From contig JASJEH010000018.1 in the NCBI GenBank assembly GCA_030064755.1, positions 1 to 43,661 of the forward strand: DNA of 43,661 bases. Reading direction: 5' to 3'. Shown here in pieces: positions 17,227 to 25,622 of this stretch (position 1 is its first letter; each line of letters begins with the position of its first letter). Origin of the DNA: Methyloceanibacter sp. GTDB taxonomy: Bacteria > Pseudomonadota > Alphaproteobacteria > Rhizobiales > Methyloligellaceae. A program made the position numbers and the translations under genes. The notes below the pieces were generated by a model, which worked only from the letters and a program-made list of their open reading frames with translations, made no database searches and was not told the DNA's origin.

Positions 17227-17720
17227 TCGCTAGAGCCTTGCTCGAACTTCAGATCGGCCGGGGAGATCAGCACGCCGAATTGCTGGCACCAGATGACCAC
17301 AGACGGGAAGTCCTTGAGATCGACGCCCGCGGGGATCGTGTAGTTTTGACTGCCCTTGAACGCGCGCAACCGTCCAAGATCGACGAACATCGTGTCCTTG
17401 ACCTGGCCTGAGTCGCGAATGTCCGATTTCGGTACGAGATAGACATGGTAGTCGGGGCCGGGCCCCACTTCGAAGTCTTCTCCTAGGAACACGGTACTGG
17501 GATAAACGCTGACCGAACCTTTGCCGTAATGCACAGGGTCTGCGGGATTGGCGTGAATGAAAGTGCCCTTGGCGACAAGCGCCCCAGCCTCATCCCGATT
17601 GAGCGTCTCCATCGCATCGGGCGGCGGGAAGAGATAGGGGAACAGGAAAATGCCCAGTCCCAATCCGACGACCGTCCCGATCAAACCGCCTGACAGAAAT
17701 CCTTTGACGAACTGCCACAT
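17223..17720 (-). CDS. DM13-domain membrane-anchored protein
   Basis: One N-terminal helix (GFLSGGLIGTVVGLGLGIFLFPYLF) anchors the 165-residue product. Residues about 45-155 match the DM13 domain: GTFIHANPADPVHYGKGSVSVY, FEVGPGPDYHVYL, LKDFPSVVIWCQQFGVLISPADL with the conserved cysteine. DM13 is a proposed electron-transfer or redox-sensing domain; its function in bacteria is not proven. GGAGG precedes the ATG by seven bases. The gene is followed on the same strand by nothing and preceded by usg at 111 bases. Confidence 0.85.
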   Translation of the reverse strand: MWQFVKGFLSGGLIGTVVGLGLGIFLFPYLFPPPDAMETLNRDEAGALVAKGTFIHANPADPVHYGKGSVSVYPSTVFLGEDFEVGPGPDYHVYLVPKSDIRDSGQVKDTMFVDLGRLRAFKGSQNYTIPAGVDLKDFPSVVIWCQQFGVLISPADLKFEQGSSD

Positions 17721-17831
17721 GTCGCGCCTCCGAAGCCCGTATTCAAACTCTTTGAAGCTACGAGCTTGCCATGGCGCGCCAATGAAGGCGAGCGGCGGAC
17801 ACCCAAGCGTGAAGCCTCTTGAACGAAGCGC

Positions 17832-18098
17832 TTAGTGAACCTGCAATTCACCCGCGACGAAACTAAACTCGGCTGGCGAGATCAGCGCCTTATGGGCGAC
17901 ACGCACGCGATAGAGCGGCCCGTCGAGATTAGTGTGCCAGAAGTCCAGGAAGTCAGAGAGCCGCGGGAAGCGCGGCGCAAGGTCGAGATCCTGCCAGACG
18001 TAGCTCTGCAGCAGGTCCTGGTGATCGGGCAAGCGGTATAGAATCTCGGCTGTGGTCAAGGAATACCCAGCCATTTGCTCGGCGAAGGCCTGGTCCAT
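17832..18098 (-). CDS. usg: Alphaproteobacterial protein usg
   Basis: The 88-residue product carries the family core YSLTTAEILYRLPDHQDLLQSYVWQDLDLAPRFP and the end GPLYRVRVAHKALISPAEF. The start MDQAFAEQ is chosen because GAGGA lies four bases upstream; a start fourteen codons earlier is possible but makes the protein longer than its relatives. The family is widespread in Alphaproteobacteria and has no established activity. Confidence 0.85.
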   Translation of the reverse strand: MDQAFAEQMAGYSLTTAEILYRLPDHQDLLQSYVWQDLDLAPRFPRLSDFLDFWHTNLDGPLYRVRVAHKALISPAEFSFVAGELQVH

Positions 18099-18227
18099 CG
18101 GTCCTCGTTCCCCTTTTTTGTCGTGTTCTTGACTCGTCAATGCTAGGACCGTCCTACCCGCGCCGTCCAGACGAATTATTGTGCAAAATCAGCGCGTTGG
18201 CAGCAATCACCAGAGAGTGCTGATTTT

Positions 18228-18254
18228 TTGGCACTCCTACCTTGAAAGTGCCAA
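18228..18254. promoter_or_regulatory. CIRCE operator (HrcA repressor site) of groESL
   Basis: TTGGCACTC, nine bases, then AAGTGCCAA: an inverted repeat with the exact nine-base spacing of CIRCE and only small changes from the consensus TTAGCACTC-N9-GAGTGCTAA. It lies 98 bases before the groES start and overlaps the promoter, so HrcA binding should block transcription at normal temperature. Confidence 0.9.
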
Positions 18255-18270
18255 AGCCCCATTCTACATA
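18241..18270 (+). promoter_or_regulatory. groESL promoter overlapping CIRCE
   Basis: TTGAAA (18242-18247), 17 bases, TACATA (18265-18270) fits a vegetative promoter. Read as CTTGAAA with a CTACATA-type -10 it also resembles alphaproteobacterial heat-shock (RpoH) promoters. Which sigma factor is used cannot be settled by eye. The -35 box lies inside the CIRCE element. Confidence 0.65.
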
Positions 18271-18352
18271 ACCGCCCAGAGGGTCCCGGTTCTCGGGTAA
18301 CCCCCTCGATTCATGACAATTTTTGGACAATCTGTCTGGAGGAGTAAGCAAG

Positions 18353-18673
18353 ATGAAGTTTCGTCCATTGCATGACCGCGTCGTTGTGCGCCGGATCGAT
18401 GAGGACGAACGGACCGCTGGCGGCATCATCATTCCCGATACGGCCAAGGAGAAGCCGCAGCAGGGTGAGGTTGTTGCCGTTGGACCGGGCGTTGCCGGCG
18501 ACGATGGCCAGTTCCACACGCTCGATGTTCGAGTTGGCGATCGCGTGCTGTTCGGCAAGTGGTCGGGCACCGAAGTTTCGATCGATGGCCACGACGTTCT
18601 CATCATGAAGGAGAGCGACATTCTTGGCGTGCTCGAAGGAGCCGACGCTTCGAAGAAGAAAAAGGCCGCGTAG
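18353..18673 (+). CDS. groES: Co-chaperonin GroES
   Basis: GroES is the seven-fold lid of the GroEL folding chamber. The 106-residue protein begins [14 protein letters not shown], has the mobile loop with [15 protein letters not shown] near residue 22, and the roof and C-terminal [21 protein letters not shown] lies eight bases before the ATG. It is 102 bases upstream of groEL and under the CIRCE-controlled promoter. Confidence 0.98.
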   Translation: MKFRPLHDRVVVRRIDEDERTAGGIIIPDTAKEKPQQGEVVAVGPGVAGDDGQFHTLDVRVGDRVLFGKWSGTEVSIDGHDVLIMKESDILGVLEGADASKKKKAA

Positions 18674-18694
18674 CCCAAGCGGCGACCGCCCTAA

Positions 18695-20428
<1,734 letters not shown>

Positions 20429-20474
20429 GCCTCACCCCGCCAAGCGTCGTTCGCGGCGCACGAAGAGAAACGAG

Positions 20475-20501
20475 AGCCGCGCCTTCGGGCGCGGCTTTTT
20501 T
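20475..20501 (+). terminator. Intrinsic terminator of groESL
   Basis: A nine-base-pair stem (AGCCGCGCC with GGCGCGGCT) closes a TTCG tetraloop, followed by six T. It lies 47 bases after the groEL stop and 27 bases before the end of convergent hicB. Confidence 0.95.
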
Positions 20502-20527
20502 GTTTCAGCGCTTAGGCTCTGAAATGG

Positions 20528-20893
20528 TTAGGCAGCGTCCTGCGTATCGTCGGACTCCAGCTCCCTCGTCGCCTTCTCAATCAGCTCTTCGGCCCATTGG
20601 TTGAGACTCTTGCCTGCAAGTTCCGCGGCAATGGCCGCGCGCCGATGCGTCTCGGGCGCAACGCGAAACATCACCTTACCGGAATAGGGTTTTTGAGGCT
20701 CCTTGCCGCGCTTGGCGCAGATGTCGAGATAATCGTCCACGGCCTCCTCGAATGCAGCGCGAAGTGCTTCGACGCTATCGGCGTGAAAACTGACGACATC
20801 ATGGATACCAGCCAAACGGCCCCAGAAGATTTGGTCGTCGTCATCGTACTCAATGCGAGCCTGATAGCCCTTGTAGGTCATAGCATTGCTCAT
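20528..20893 (-). CDS. hicB: HicB-family antitoxin
   Basis: The 121-residue product has the partial RNase H-like HicB fold at residues 5-75 (YKGYQARIEYDDDDQIFWGRLAGI, then DSVEALRAAFEEAVDDYLDICAKRGKEP). The C-terminal half (PETHRRAAIAAELAGKSLNQWAEELI) is a DNA-binding domain of ribbon-helix-helix type. It overlaps hicA by ATGA. HicB binds HicA and represses the operon promoter. Confidence 0.93.
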   Translation of the reverse strand: MSNAMTYKGYQARIEYDDDDQIFWGRLAGIHDVVSFHADSVEALRAAFEEAVDDYLDICAKRGKEPQKPYSGKVMFRVAPETHRRAAIAAELAGKSLNQWAEELIEKATRELESDDTQDAA

Positions 20894-21147
20894 GGCTTGA
20901 CTCCGATCTTAATCAGGAACTCCCGGACGAGTTTCACTTGATATCTCTTGGCTTCCTTCTCGGGGTGCGGGCGATGAAAACTGGCGGACACACCGTCCTT
21001 CTCGAACCGTACCCGAGAACCGCTTCCCTCGATTGTTTCCGCCCCCAAAGCCAGCAGTAAGCGCTCAATATCGGCCCAAGCAATCGTGCCCCTGCTCACG
21101 GGCTCCGTAAAAACAGCCTTCAGAGTCTTGCGCTGCTTGCTGTTCAT
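20890..21147 (-). CDS. hicA: HicA-family toxin (mRNA interferase)
   Basis: The 85-residue product is a small double-stranded-RNA-binding-fold ribonuclease. It carries the catalytic histidine in VSASFHRPHPEKEAKR and the preceding GAETIEGSGSRVRFEKDG. The start MNSKQRKTL is typical of the family; an ATG seven codons earlier at 21168 lies in the promoter repeats and is less likely. The toxin precedes the antitoxin, the common order for hicAB. Confidence 0.92.
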   Translation of the reverse strand: MNSKQRKTLKAVFTEPVSRGTIAWADIERLLLALGAETIEGSGSRVRFEKDGVSASFHRPHPEKEAKRYQVKLVREFLIKIGVKP

Positions 21148-21152
21148 GCTTG

Positions 21153-21198
21153 CAAAATATGCTAGCATTGGGCGAGATGCAAGCAGATTATGCTAGCA
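21153..21198 (-). promoter_or_regulatory. hicAB promoter with twin operator repeats
   Basis: On the minus strand TTGCAT (21177-21182) and TATTTT (21154-21159) are separated by 17 bases and fit a vegetative promoter. The ten-base sequence TATGCTAGCA occurs twice in the same direction, at 21158-21167 next to the -10 box and at 21189-21198 upstream of the -35 box; its core TGCTAGCA is a perfect palindrome. The centre spacing is 31 bases, near three helical turns. This arrangement is expected for cooperative HicB autorepression. Confidence 0.65.
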
Positions 21199-21217
21199 AC
21201 AAGCCTTACCTCTGACG

Positions 21218-22540
21218 TCAGGTGGAGGCCAGCTCTCGCGCCAGCACCAGCAACCCCTCGCGGTCTTCCGCGAAACCACCTGCGATCCAGCGCTGCTCGA
21301 TTTCTCGTAGCAGCGTACCGATCTCGGGCCCGGAGAAATCGCCGAGCGCCGTAATGTCCGGACCGCGCAAGGGAAAGACCGGCGGCTCCCACCGCTCAGC
21401 GAGCGTCGCGACAAGCTGCCAGGCGGGATCGGAGACAGGCGCATCGCTCGTCGCCCATGCAAGCATCACGCGCGACACATAGGCGTCCGCGCCGAGCCGA
21501 TAGAGCTTGCGCTTGGCGGCGGCTTCTTGCGGTAGGTCGTCATCGAACGGGGCGGCTCCCAACGCGAGCAGTGCCTGATCCGCATTGGAGAGTTTGAACC
21601 GGCGCCCAAGCCGCTTGGCGTCCTCGGAAACGAATACTGCCAGAGCTGCAAGGCGCAGTATCGCGTTGGGCTCACGATCGAGCGTCGCCTCGATCTCGAC
21701 GAGACGTTCGAAACGCGGTGCCCGCGGTACGCTTGCCAGGACGTCGCAGAGCAATCCGTAGGCGAAAAGCACGGACACCGCTTCACGCGCACGAGGCGCA
21801 ACAAGCAAGCGCTTCAGCTCGTTTGCGACGCGCTCCGCCGAAAGCCGACGCAAGCCCTCCCGCTCGCGCACGCACGCCATCAACCCATCCGCATCGAAAG
21901 CGCCTTCCCCGTAAGCAGCGTTGAAGCGGAAGAAGCGCAGAATGCGCAAATAGTCCTCCCGGATGCGCGCGGCCGGATCGCCGATGAAGCGAACACGGCC
22001 GGCCAGGAGATCCGGATAGCCGCCGAGCGGATCGAACAGCGTTCCGTCCGCCTCCGCATAGAGTGCGTTGATGGTGAAATCCCGCCGAGCCGCATCCTCC
22101 GCCCAGTCGTCCGTGAAGGCGACCGTGGCGTGGCGGCCGTGAGTTTCCACGTCGCACCGCAGCGTGGTCACCTCGAACGAAACGCCATCGGCGACGACCG
22201 TCACTGTGCCATGGGCTATCCCGGTGGGAATGGCTTTGAGGTTAGCGCTCCGTGCCCGCGAAATGACCTCTTCAGGGAGCAGCCGCGTCGCAAGGTCCAC
22301 ATCGGTGACCGGCAACCCGAGCAAGGCATCACGCACGGCGCCACCCACGGCCCGCGTTGCAACGGTTTCACCCGAAAGCGCCGCGAAGACGCGCGTGGTT
22401 TCAGGCCGCGCTAGCCAAGGTGCCGCCTTGAGCGAGGGTAGCGCCGGCTTCTCAGGAGGCACCGTGCCCGAAGGCGGCACCTTGCCCGAAGGCGGCACCT
22501 TGCCAGAAGGCGCATCTTGCGTATCGTCGTGCTCGGCCAT
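21218..22540 (-). CDS. cca: CCA tRNA nucleotidyltransferase
   Basis: The enzyme adds or repairs the 3' CCA of tRNAs, or a class II poly(A) polymerase-type relative. The 440-residue product has the nucleotidyltransferase motif GGAVRDALLG with the catalytic DVDLAT, then RRDFTINALY and GDPAARIREDYLRILRFFRF of the neck. An extra N-terminal stretch of about 30 residues contains the repeat PPSGKVPPSGTVPPE, encoded by a tandem 18-base repeat. DUF6111 lies 30 bases upstream on the same strand, as in many Alphaproteobacteria. Confidence 0.95.
   Translation of the reverse strand: MAEHDDTQDAPSGKVPPSGKVPPSGTVPPEKPALPSLKAAPWLARPETTRVFAALSGETVATRAVGGAVRDALLGLPVTDVDLATRLLPEEVISRARSANLKAIPTGIAHGTVTVVADGVSFEVTTLRCDVETHGRHATVAFTDDWAEDAARRDFTINALYAEADGTLFDPLGGYPDLLAGRVRFIGDPAARIREDYLRILRFFRFNAAYGEGAFDADGLMACVREREGLRRLSAERVANELKRLLVAPRAREAVSVLFAYGLLCDVLASVPRAPRFERLVEIEATLDREPNAILRLAALAVFVSEDAKRLGRRFKLSNADQALLALGAAPFDDDLPQEAAAKRKLYRLGADAYVSRVMLAWATSDAPVSDPAWQLVATLAERWEPPVFPLRGPDITALGDFSGPEIGTLLREIEQRWIAGGFAEDREGLLVLARELAST
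22454..22507. repeat. Tandem 18-base repeat, three copies, in the 5' end of cca
   Basis: Units at 22454-22471, 22472-22489 and 22490-22507 read AGGCGGCACCTTGCCCGA with few changes (the first unit has three differences, the third has one). The length is a multiple of three, so copy-number change keeps the frame and adds or removes six residues (PSGKVP type) in the disordered N-terminus of the CCA enzyme. Confidence 0.9.
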
Positions 22541-22570
22541 GACCCTTGGTCCGACAGGGCAGGCGAAAGG

Positions 22571-22831
22571 TCAATCGATCCCGCCCGGCTTGATGACGCC
22601 GTCCTCGATAACGGCCGGTCTGTAGCTGCCCCCCGGACCACCGCCGGAGAACTCCACCAATGTGAGAATGCCAATACACAAGACGGCAAGGCCGGCCAGG
22701 ATGAGCCAAAGGAATGGCGCGCCCGCCATGGCGCGATTGGGCGCAACCCCCTTCACCCACACCACATAAGCGGCATAGATCAGGAAGGGCAGTAAGAACA
22801 ACAGGATGTTGATTAGAACAATGCGCAGCAT
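22571..22831 (-). CDS. DUF6111 family membrane protein
   Basis: The 86-residue product begins MLRIVLINILLFLLPFLIYAAYV, has a second helix (FLWLILAGLAVLCIGILTLVEF) and ends GSYRPAVIEDGVIKPG. GGGGAG lies about eleven bases before this ATG, so it is preferred to the ATG seven codons earlier, which lacks a ribosome-binding site. The family is small, alphaproteobacterial and of unknown function; its conserved place directly before cca is the main clue. Confidence 0.8.
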   Translation of the reverse strand: MLRIVLINILLFLLPFLIYAAYVVWVKGVAPNRAMAGAPFLWLILAGLAVLCIGILTLVEFSGGGPGGSYRPAVIEDGVIKPGGID

Positions 22832-22953
22832 CGGGACCGGCAGTCTCCCCATCGTCGGTTATTGGCTGCGCTCGTCGCGCGCCGTTTGCGCGCAACCTTA
22901 GCCGCGCGCCAAAAACAATGCGAGCGCACTTTCCTCATTCCACGACATCCGCA

Positions 22954-23496
22954 TCACTCGTCCATCGGGAAAGGAAAAAACGTGCCGCAACTCCAGACAC
23001 CGGGCCCTTCGTCCGTCTCCACCGTCATGTCGGCCAACTCGTAATAGACCGGCCTGGAAAGCTGCGCGCGGAGCCCATCGCGTACCTCGATGAAAGGGGC
23101 CTGACCGCCACCCCGTTCGGCGCGGAAGCCGATTGAGTTGCCGGGGCCGGCGGTGACTTCGTCGTCCACATTGGTGGTGAAGGTTAGGCGCTGATCGGCT
23201 CCTTCTCCCTCCCTGATCATCGCCACAGCGATGAAGGGCTCGCCCTCGACCTCGATAGGCACTTTTTCCACAGGGGTGACGAGGTAGAAACCGTCGTCTT
23301 CGCGGCGCAGAACAGTGGAAAAGAGCTTCACGAGAGGCTTGCGGCCGATTGGCGAGCCTTCATAGAACCAAGTGCCGTCACGCGCGATTTTCAGGCCGAT
23401 ATCGCCGCAAACATTAAGCTTTGGCAATGAAGGCTCCGGTCGTTTGCCGCCATCACGGCCAGATGGTACGAGTCGCTTCTTGTTCTCTTCTGGCAT
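22954..23496 (-). CDS. DUF1285 domain protein
   Basis: The 180-residue product matches the DUF1285 core: CGDIGLKIARDGTWFYEGSPIGRKPLVKLFSTVLRREDDGFYLVTPVEK. The start MPEENKKRL is taken because the open frame upstream (to 23583) is not protein-like, though no strong ribosome-binding site is visible. The family is cytosolic with unknown function. It is divergent from moxR across 169 bases and, with DUF6111 and cca, forms a conserved alphaproteobacterial neighbourhood. Confidence 0.85.
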   Translation of the reverse strand: MPEENKKRLVPSGRDGGKRPEPSLPKLNVCGDIGLKIARDGTWFYEGSPIGRKPLVKLFSTVLRREDDGFYLVTPVEKVPIEVEGEPFIAVAMIREGEGADQRLTFTTNVDDEVTAGPGNSIGFRAERGGGQAPFIEVRDGLRAQLSRPVYYELADMTVETDEGPGVWSCGTFFPFPMDE

Positions 23497-23665
23497 TTTC
23501 GTATTCAGCCAAAAACGACCTTGTGTTCGCAAGAAAGAACTTGGGACACACGAACAAGGGATTGTGATCCAAATGCAGGCCAAAGTGTTCTGCTTCAGAC
23601 GACTTTAGCCCTATTTTTCCTCCACCCTGTGTATCGAGCGAAACGGAAACATAGATAAGACAGTC

Positions 23666-24661
23666 ATGACCACACTTGAATCCGAGCCTCAGCTTGTCGA
23701 CCGCCTCGACGAAATTGGAACCAAAATCCAGGATGTGCGTGAGGCGACCGCGACCGTCATCTTCGGACAGGAGCGAGTCATTGATTTGGCGCTGGTAACG
23801 CTGCTCTCTGGCGGCCATGCGCTTCTCATCGGCGTGCCGGGTTTGGCAAAGACAAGCCTGGTGGAAACGCTCGGTGCCGTACTCGGTCTTGAGAACAAGC
23901 GCATTCAGTTTACGCCCGATCTGATGCCGTCAGACATTGTCGGTTCCGAAGTCTTGGAAGAAGAAGTCGGCGGCAAGCGCAGTTTTCGCTTTGTGAAGGG
24001 GCCGATTTTCACCCAGCTTCTCATGGCCGACGAGATCAACCGCGCGAGCCCAAAAACACAGTCGGCTCTGCTGCAGGCCATGCAGGAACACCACGTCACC
24101 ATGGCCGGCGTTCGCCACGATGTCCCTCTCCCCTTCCATGTGCTCGCGACGCAGAACCCGCTTGAGCAGGAAGGCACCTACCCGCTCCCCGAAGCGCAGC
24201 TTGACCGCTTCTTGCTGCAAATCGACGTGTCATACCCGGATGCCGAGGCTGAGCGACGCATGCTCTTCGCCACGACCGGCACCGAGAAGCGCAAGCTCAA
24301 GACAATACTGACGGCTGAAGAGCTTATGGTCGCGCAGCGGCTGGTACGTCAGCTGCCCGTGGGCGACCAAGTGGTCGACGCTATCCTAAAGCTCGTTCGC
24401 TCCGCCCGTCCCGGCACCGGCATAGACCAGACCTTGGACGAGATGATTGCCTGGGGACCTGGTCCGCGCGCGAGCCAAGCACTCATGCTGGCCGTCCGCG
24501 CCAAGGCCATGATGGAAGGCCGTCTGGCCCCATCCGTCGACGACGTCATTGATCTCGCCGAGCCCGTGTTGAAACACCGCATGTCTTTGACCTTCGCTGC
24601 CCGCGCCGAAGGCATCGAGATGAGCGACATGATGGCAAGGCTCATCGAGCCGCTTAAGTAG
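23666..24661 (+). CDS. MoxR-family AAA+ ATPase
   Basis: The 331-residue ATPase has Walker A GVPGLAKTS near residue 55, Walker B LLMADEINRAS near 118 and the QNPLEQEGTYPLPEAQLDRF sensor region. MoxR ATPases act as chaperones for partner proteins with VWA domains. It leads a tight operon: DUF58 after seven bases, then DUF4159, then a VWA-like membrane protein. Its divergent promoter region faces DUF1285. Confidence 0.96.
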   Translation: MTTLESEPQLVDRLDEIGTKIQDVREATATVIFGQERVIDLALVTLLSGGHALLIGVPGLAKTSLVETLGAVLGLENKRIQFTPDLMPSDIVGSEVLEEEVGGKRSFRFVKGPIFTQLLMADEINRASPKTQSALLQAMQEHHVTMAGVRHDVPLPFHVLATQNPLEQEGTYPLPEAQLDRFLLQIDVSYPDAEAERRMLFATTGTEKRKLKTILTAEELMVAQRLVRQLPVGDQVVDAILKLVRSARPGTGIDQTLDEMIAWGPGPRASQALMLAVRAKAMMEGRLAPSVDDVIDLAEPVLKHRMSLTFAARAEGIEMSDMMARLIEPLK

Positions 24662-24668
24662 GCCTGTC

Positions 24669-25622
24669 TTGGCAAAAGCACGCGCAGCGCTTCAACCGTT
24701 TCTGGCGGAAGAGGCCGAAGCCCACGGGCTTGCGGCGCGTATGCCTGCGCTCCTCGTCGAAGCACGCCGCGTCGCTCACACAGTGACCCATGGCACTCAC
24801 GGGCGGCGCCGACCTGGGCCTGGCGAGACGTTTTGGCAGTTTCGGCATTTCGACACGAACGATTCCGTCGCAGCAATCGATTGGCGCCGATCGGCGAGTT
24901 CGGACCGCTTGTTCGTCCGTGAGCGCGAATGGGAGGCGGCTCACACAGTGTGGCTCTGGCTCGACCTGTCGCCGTCCATGCGGTTCCGGTCCCACCTGTC
25001 GAAGACGTCGAAGGAAAGCCGCGCGGTTGTGCTCGCGCTTGGTCTCACCGAATTGTTGGCGCGCGCCGGGGAGCGTATTGGCCTGATGGGCCGGACTCCG
25101 TCTTCAGGCCGATTTGCGAGCCGCAAAGTCGCCGAGGTTCTTCTCAACGAGACGGCGGACGACAGCCTTCCCCCGCCAGCGCGGCTCAACCGCTTTTCCG
25201 AATGCGTCCTGTTCTCGGATTTTCTGGAACCCATCGACGAGACTATCGCGCGGTTCCATCAGATTGCGAGTCAGGGCGTGCGCGGACATCTGGTTCAAAT
25301 CCTAGATCCCGCCGAAGAGACTCTCCCCTATGCGGGACGCACCGAGTTCGAGGCCTCCGAAGGTGGGGCCACCATGATCGCGGGCCGCGCCGAGGATTTG
25401 CGCGAGAAATACCAGAAGCGGATCGAACGCCATCGCCTCGACCTGCTGGAGATTACGCGCCAACTCGGCTGGTCCTTCGTGGTGCACCATACGGACAGGC
25501 CCGCGGAAGAGGTCTTGTTGGCAATCCATGGCCAGCTCGCGGGCCAAGAACGCGACTACCGCTATCGCCCGTCGCGCACCGTGGATAAGCCAGCACAAGC
25601 CGCGAAAGGTGCCAGCTCATGA
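24669..25622 (+). CDS. DUF58 domain protein (VWA-like partner of MoxR)
   Basis: This 317-residue protein carries the DUF58 signature PGETFWQFRHFDTNDSVAAIDWRRSA near residues 52-75, then a VWA-like metal site LDLSPSMRF. No membrane helix is visible, so it is cytosolic. The TTG start is the only one that keeps the usual N-terminal helix; an ATG lies 23 codons in. Its stop overlaps the next gene by ATGA. DUF58 proteins with MoxR are proposed to assemble metal- or envelope-related complexes. Confidence 0.93.
   Translation: MAKARAALQPFLAEEAEAHGLAARMPALLVEARRVAHTVTHGTHGRRRPGPGETFWQFRHFDTNDSVAAIDWRRSASSDRLFVREREWEAAHTVWLWLDLSPSMRFRSHLSKTSKESRAVVLALGLTELLARAGERIGLMGRTPSSGRFASRKVAEVLLNETADDSLPPPARLNRFSECVLFSDFLEPIDETIARFHQIASQGVRGHLVQILDPAEETLPYAGRTEFEASEGGATMIAGRAEDLREKYQKRIERHRLDLLEITRQLGWSFVVHHTDRPAEEVLLAIHGQLAGQERDYRYRPSRTVDKPAQAAKGASS

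Noticed and set aside
18185-18227. AAAATCAGC...GCTGATTTT hairpin just before the CIRCE element, resembling a terminator
   Set aside because: No gene on the plus strand ends nearby and the loop is 25 bases; it more likely reflects chance pairing or extended operator symmetry.
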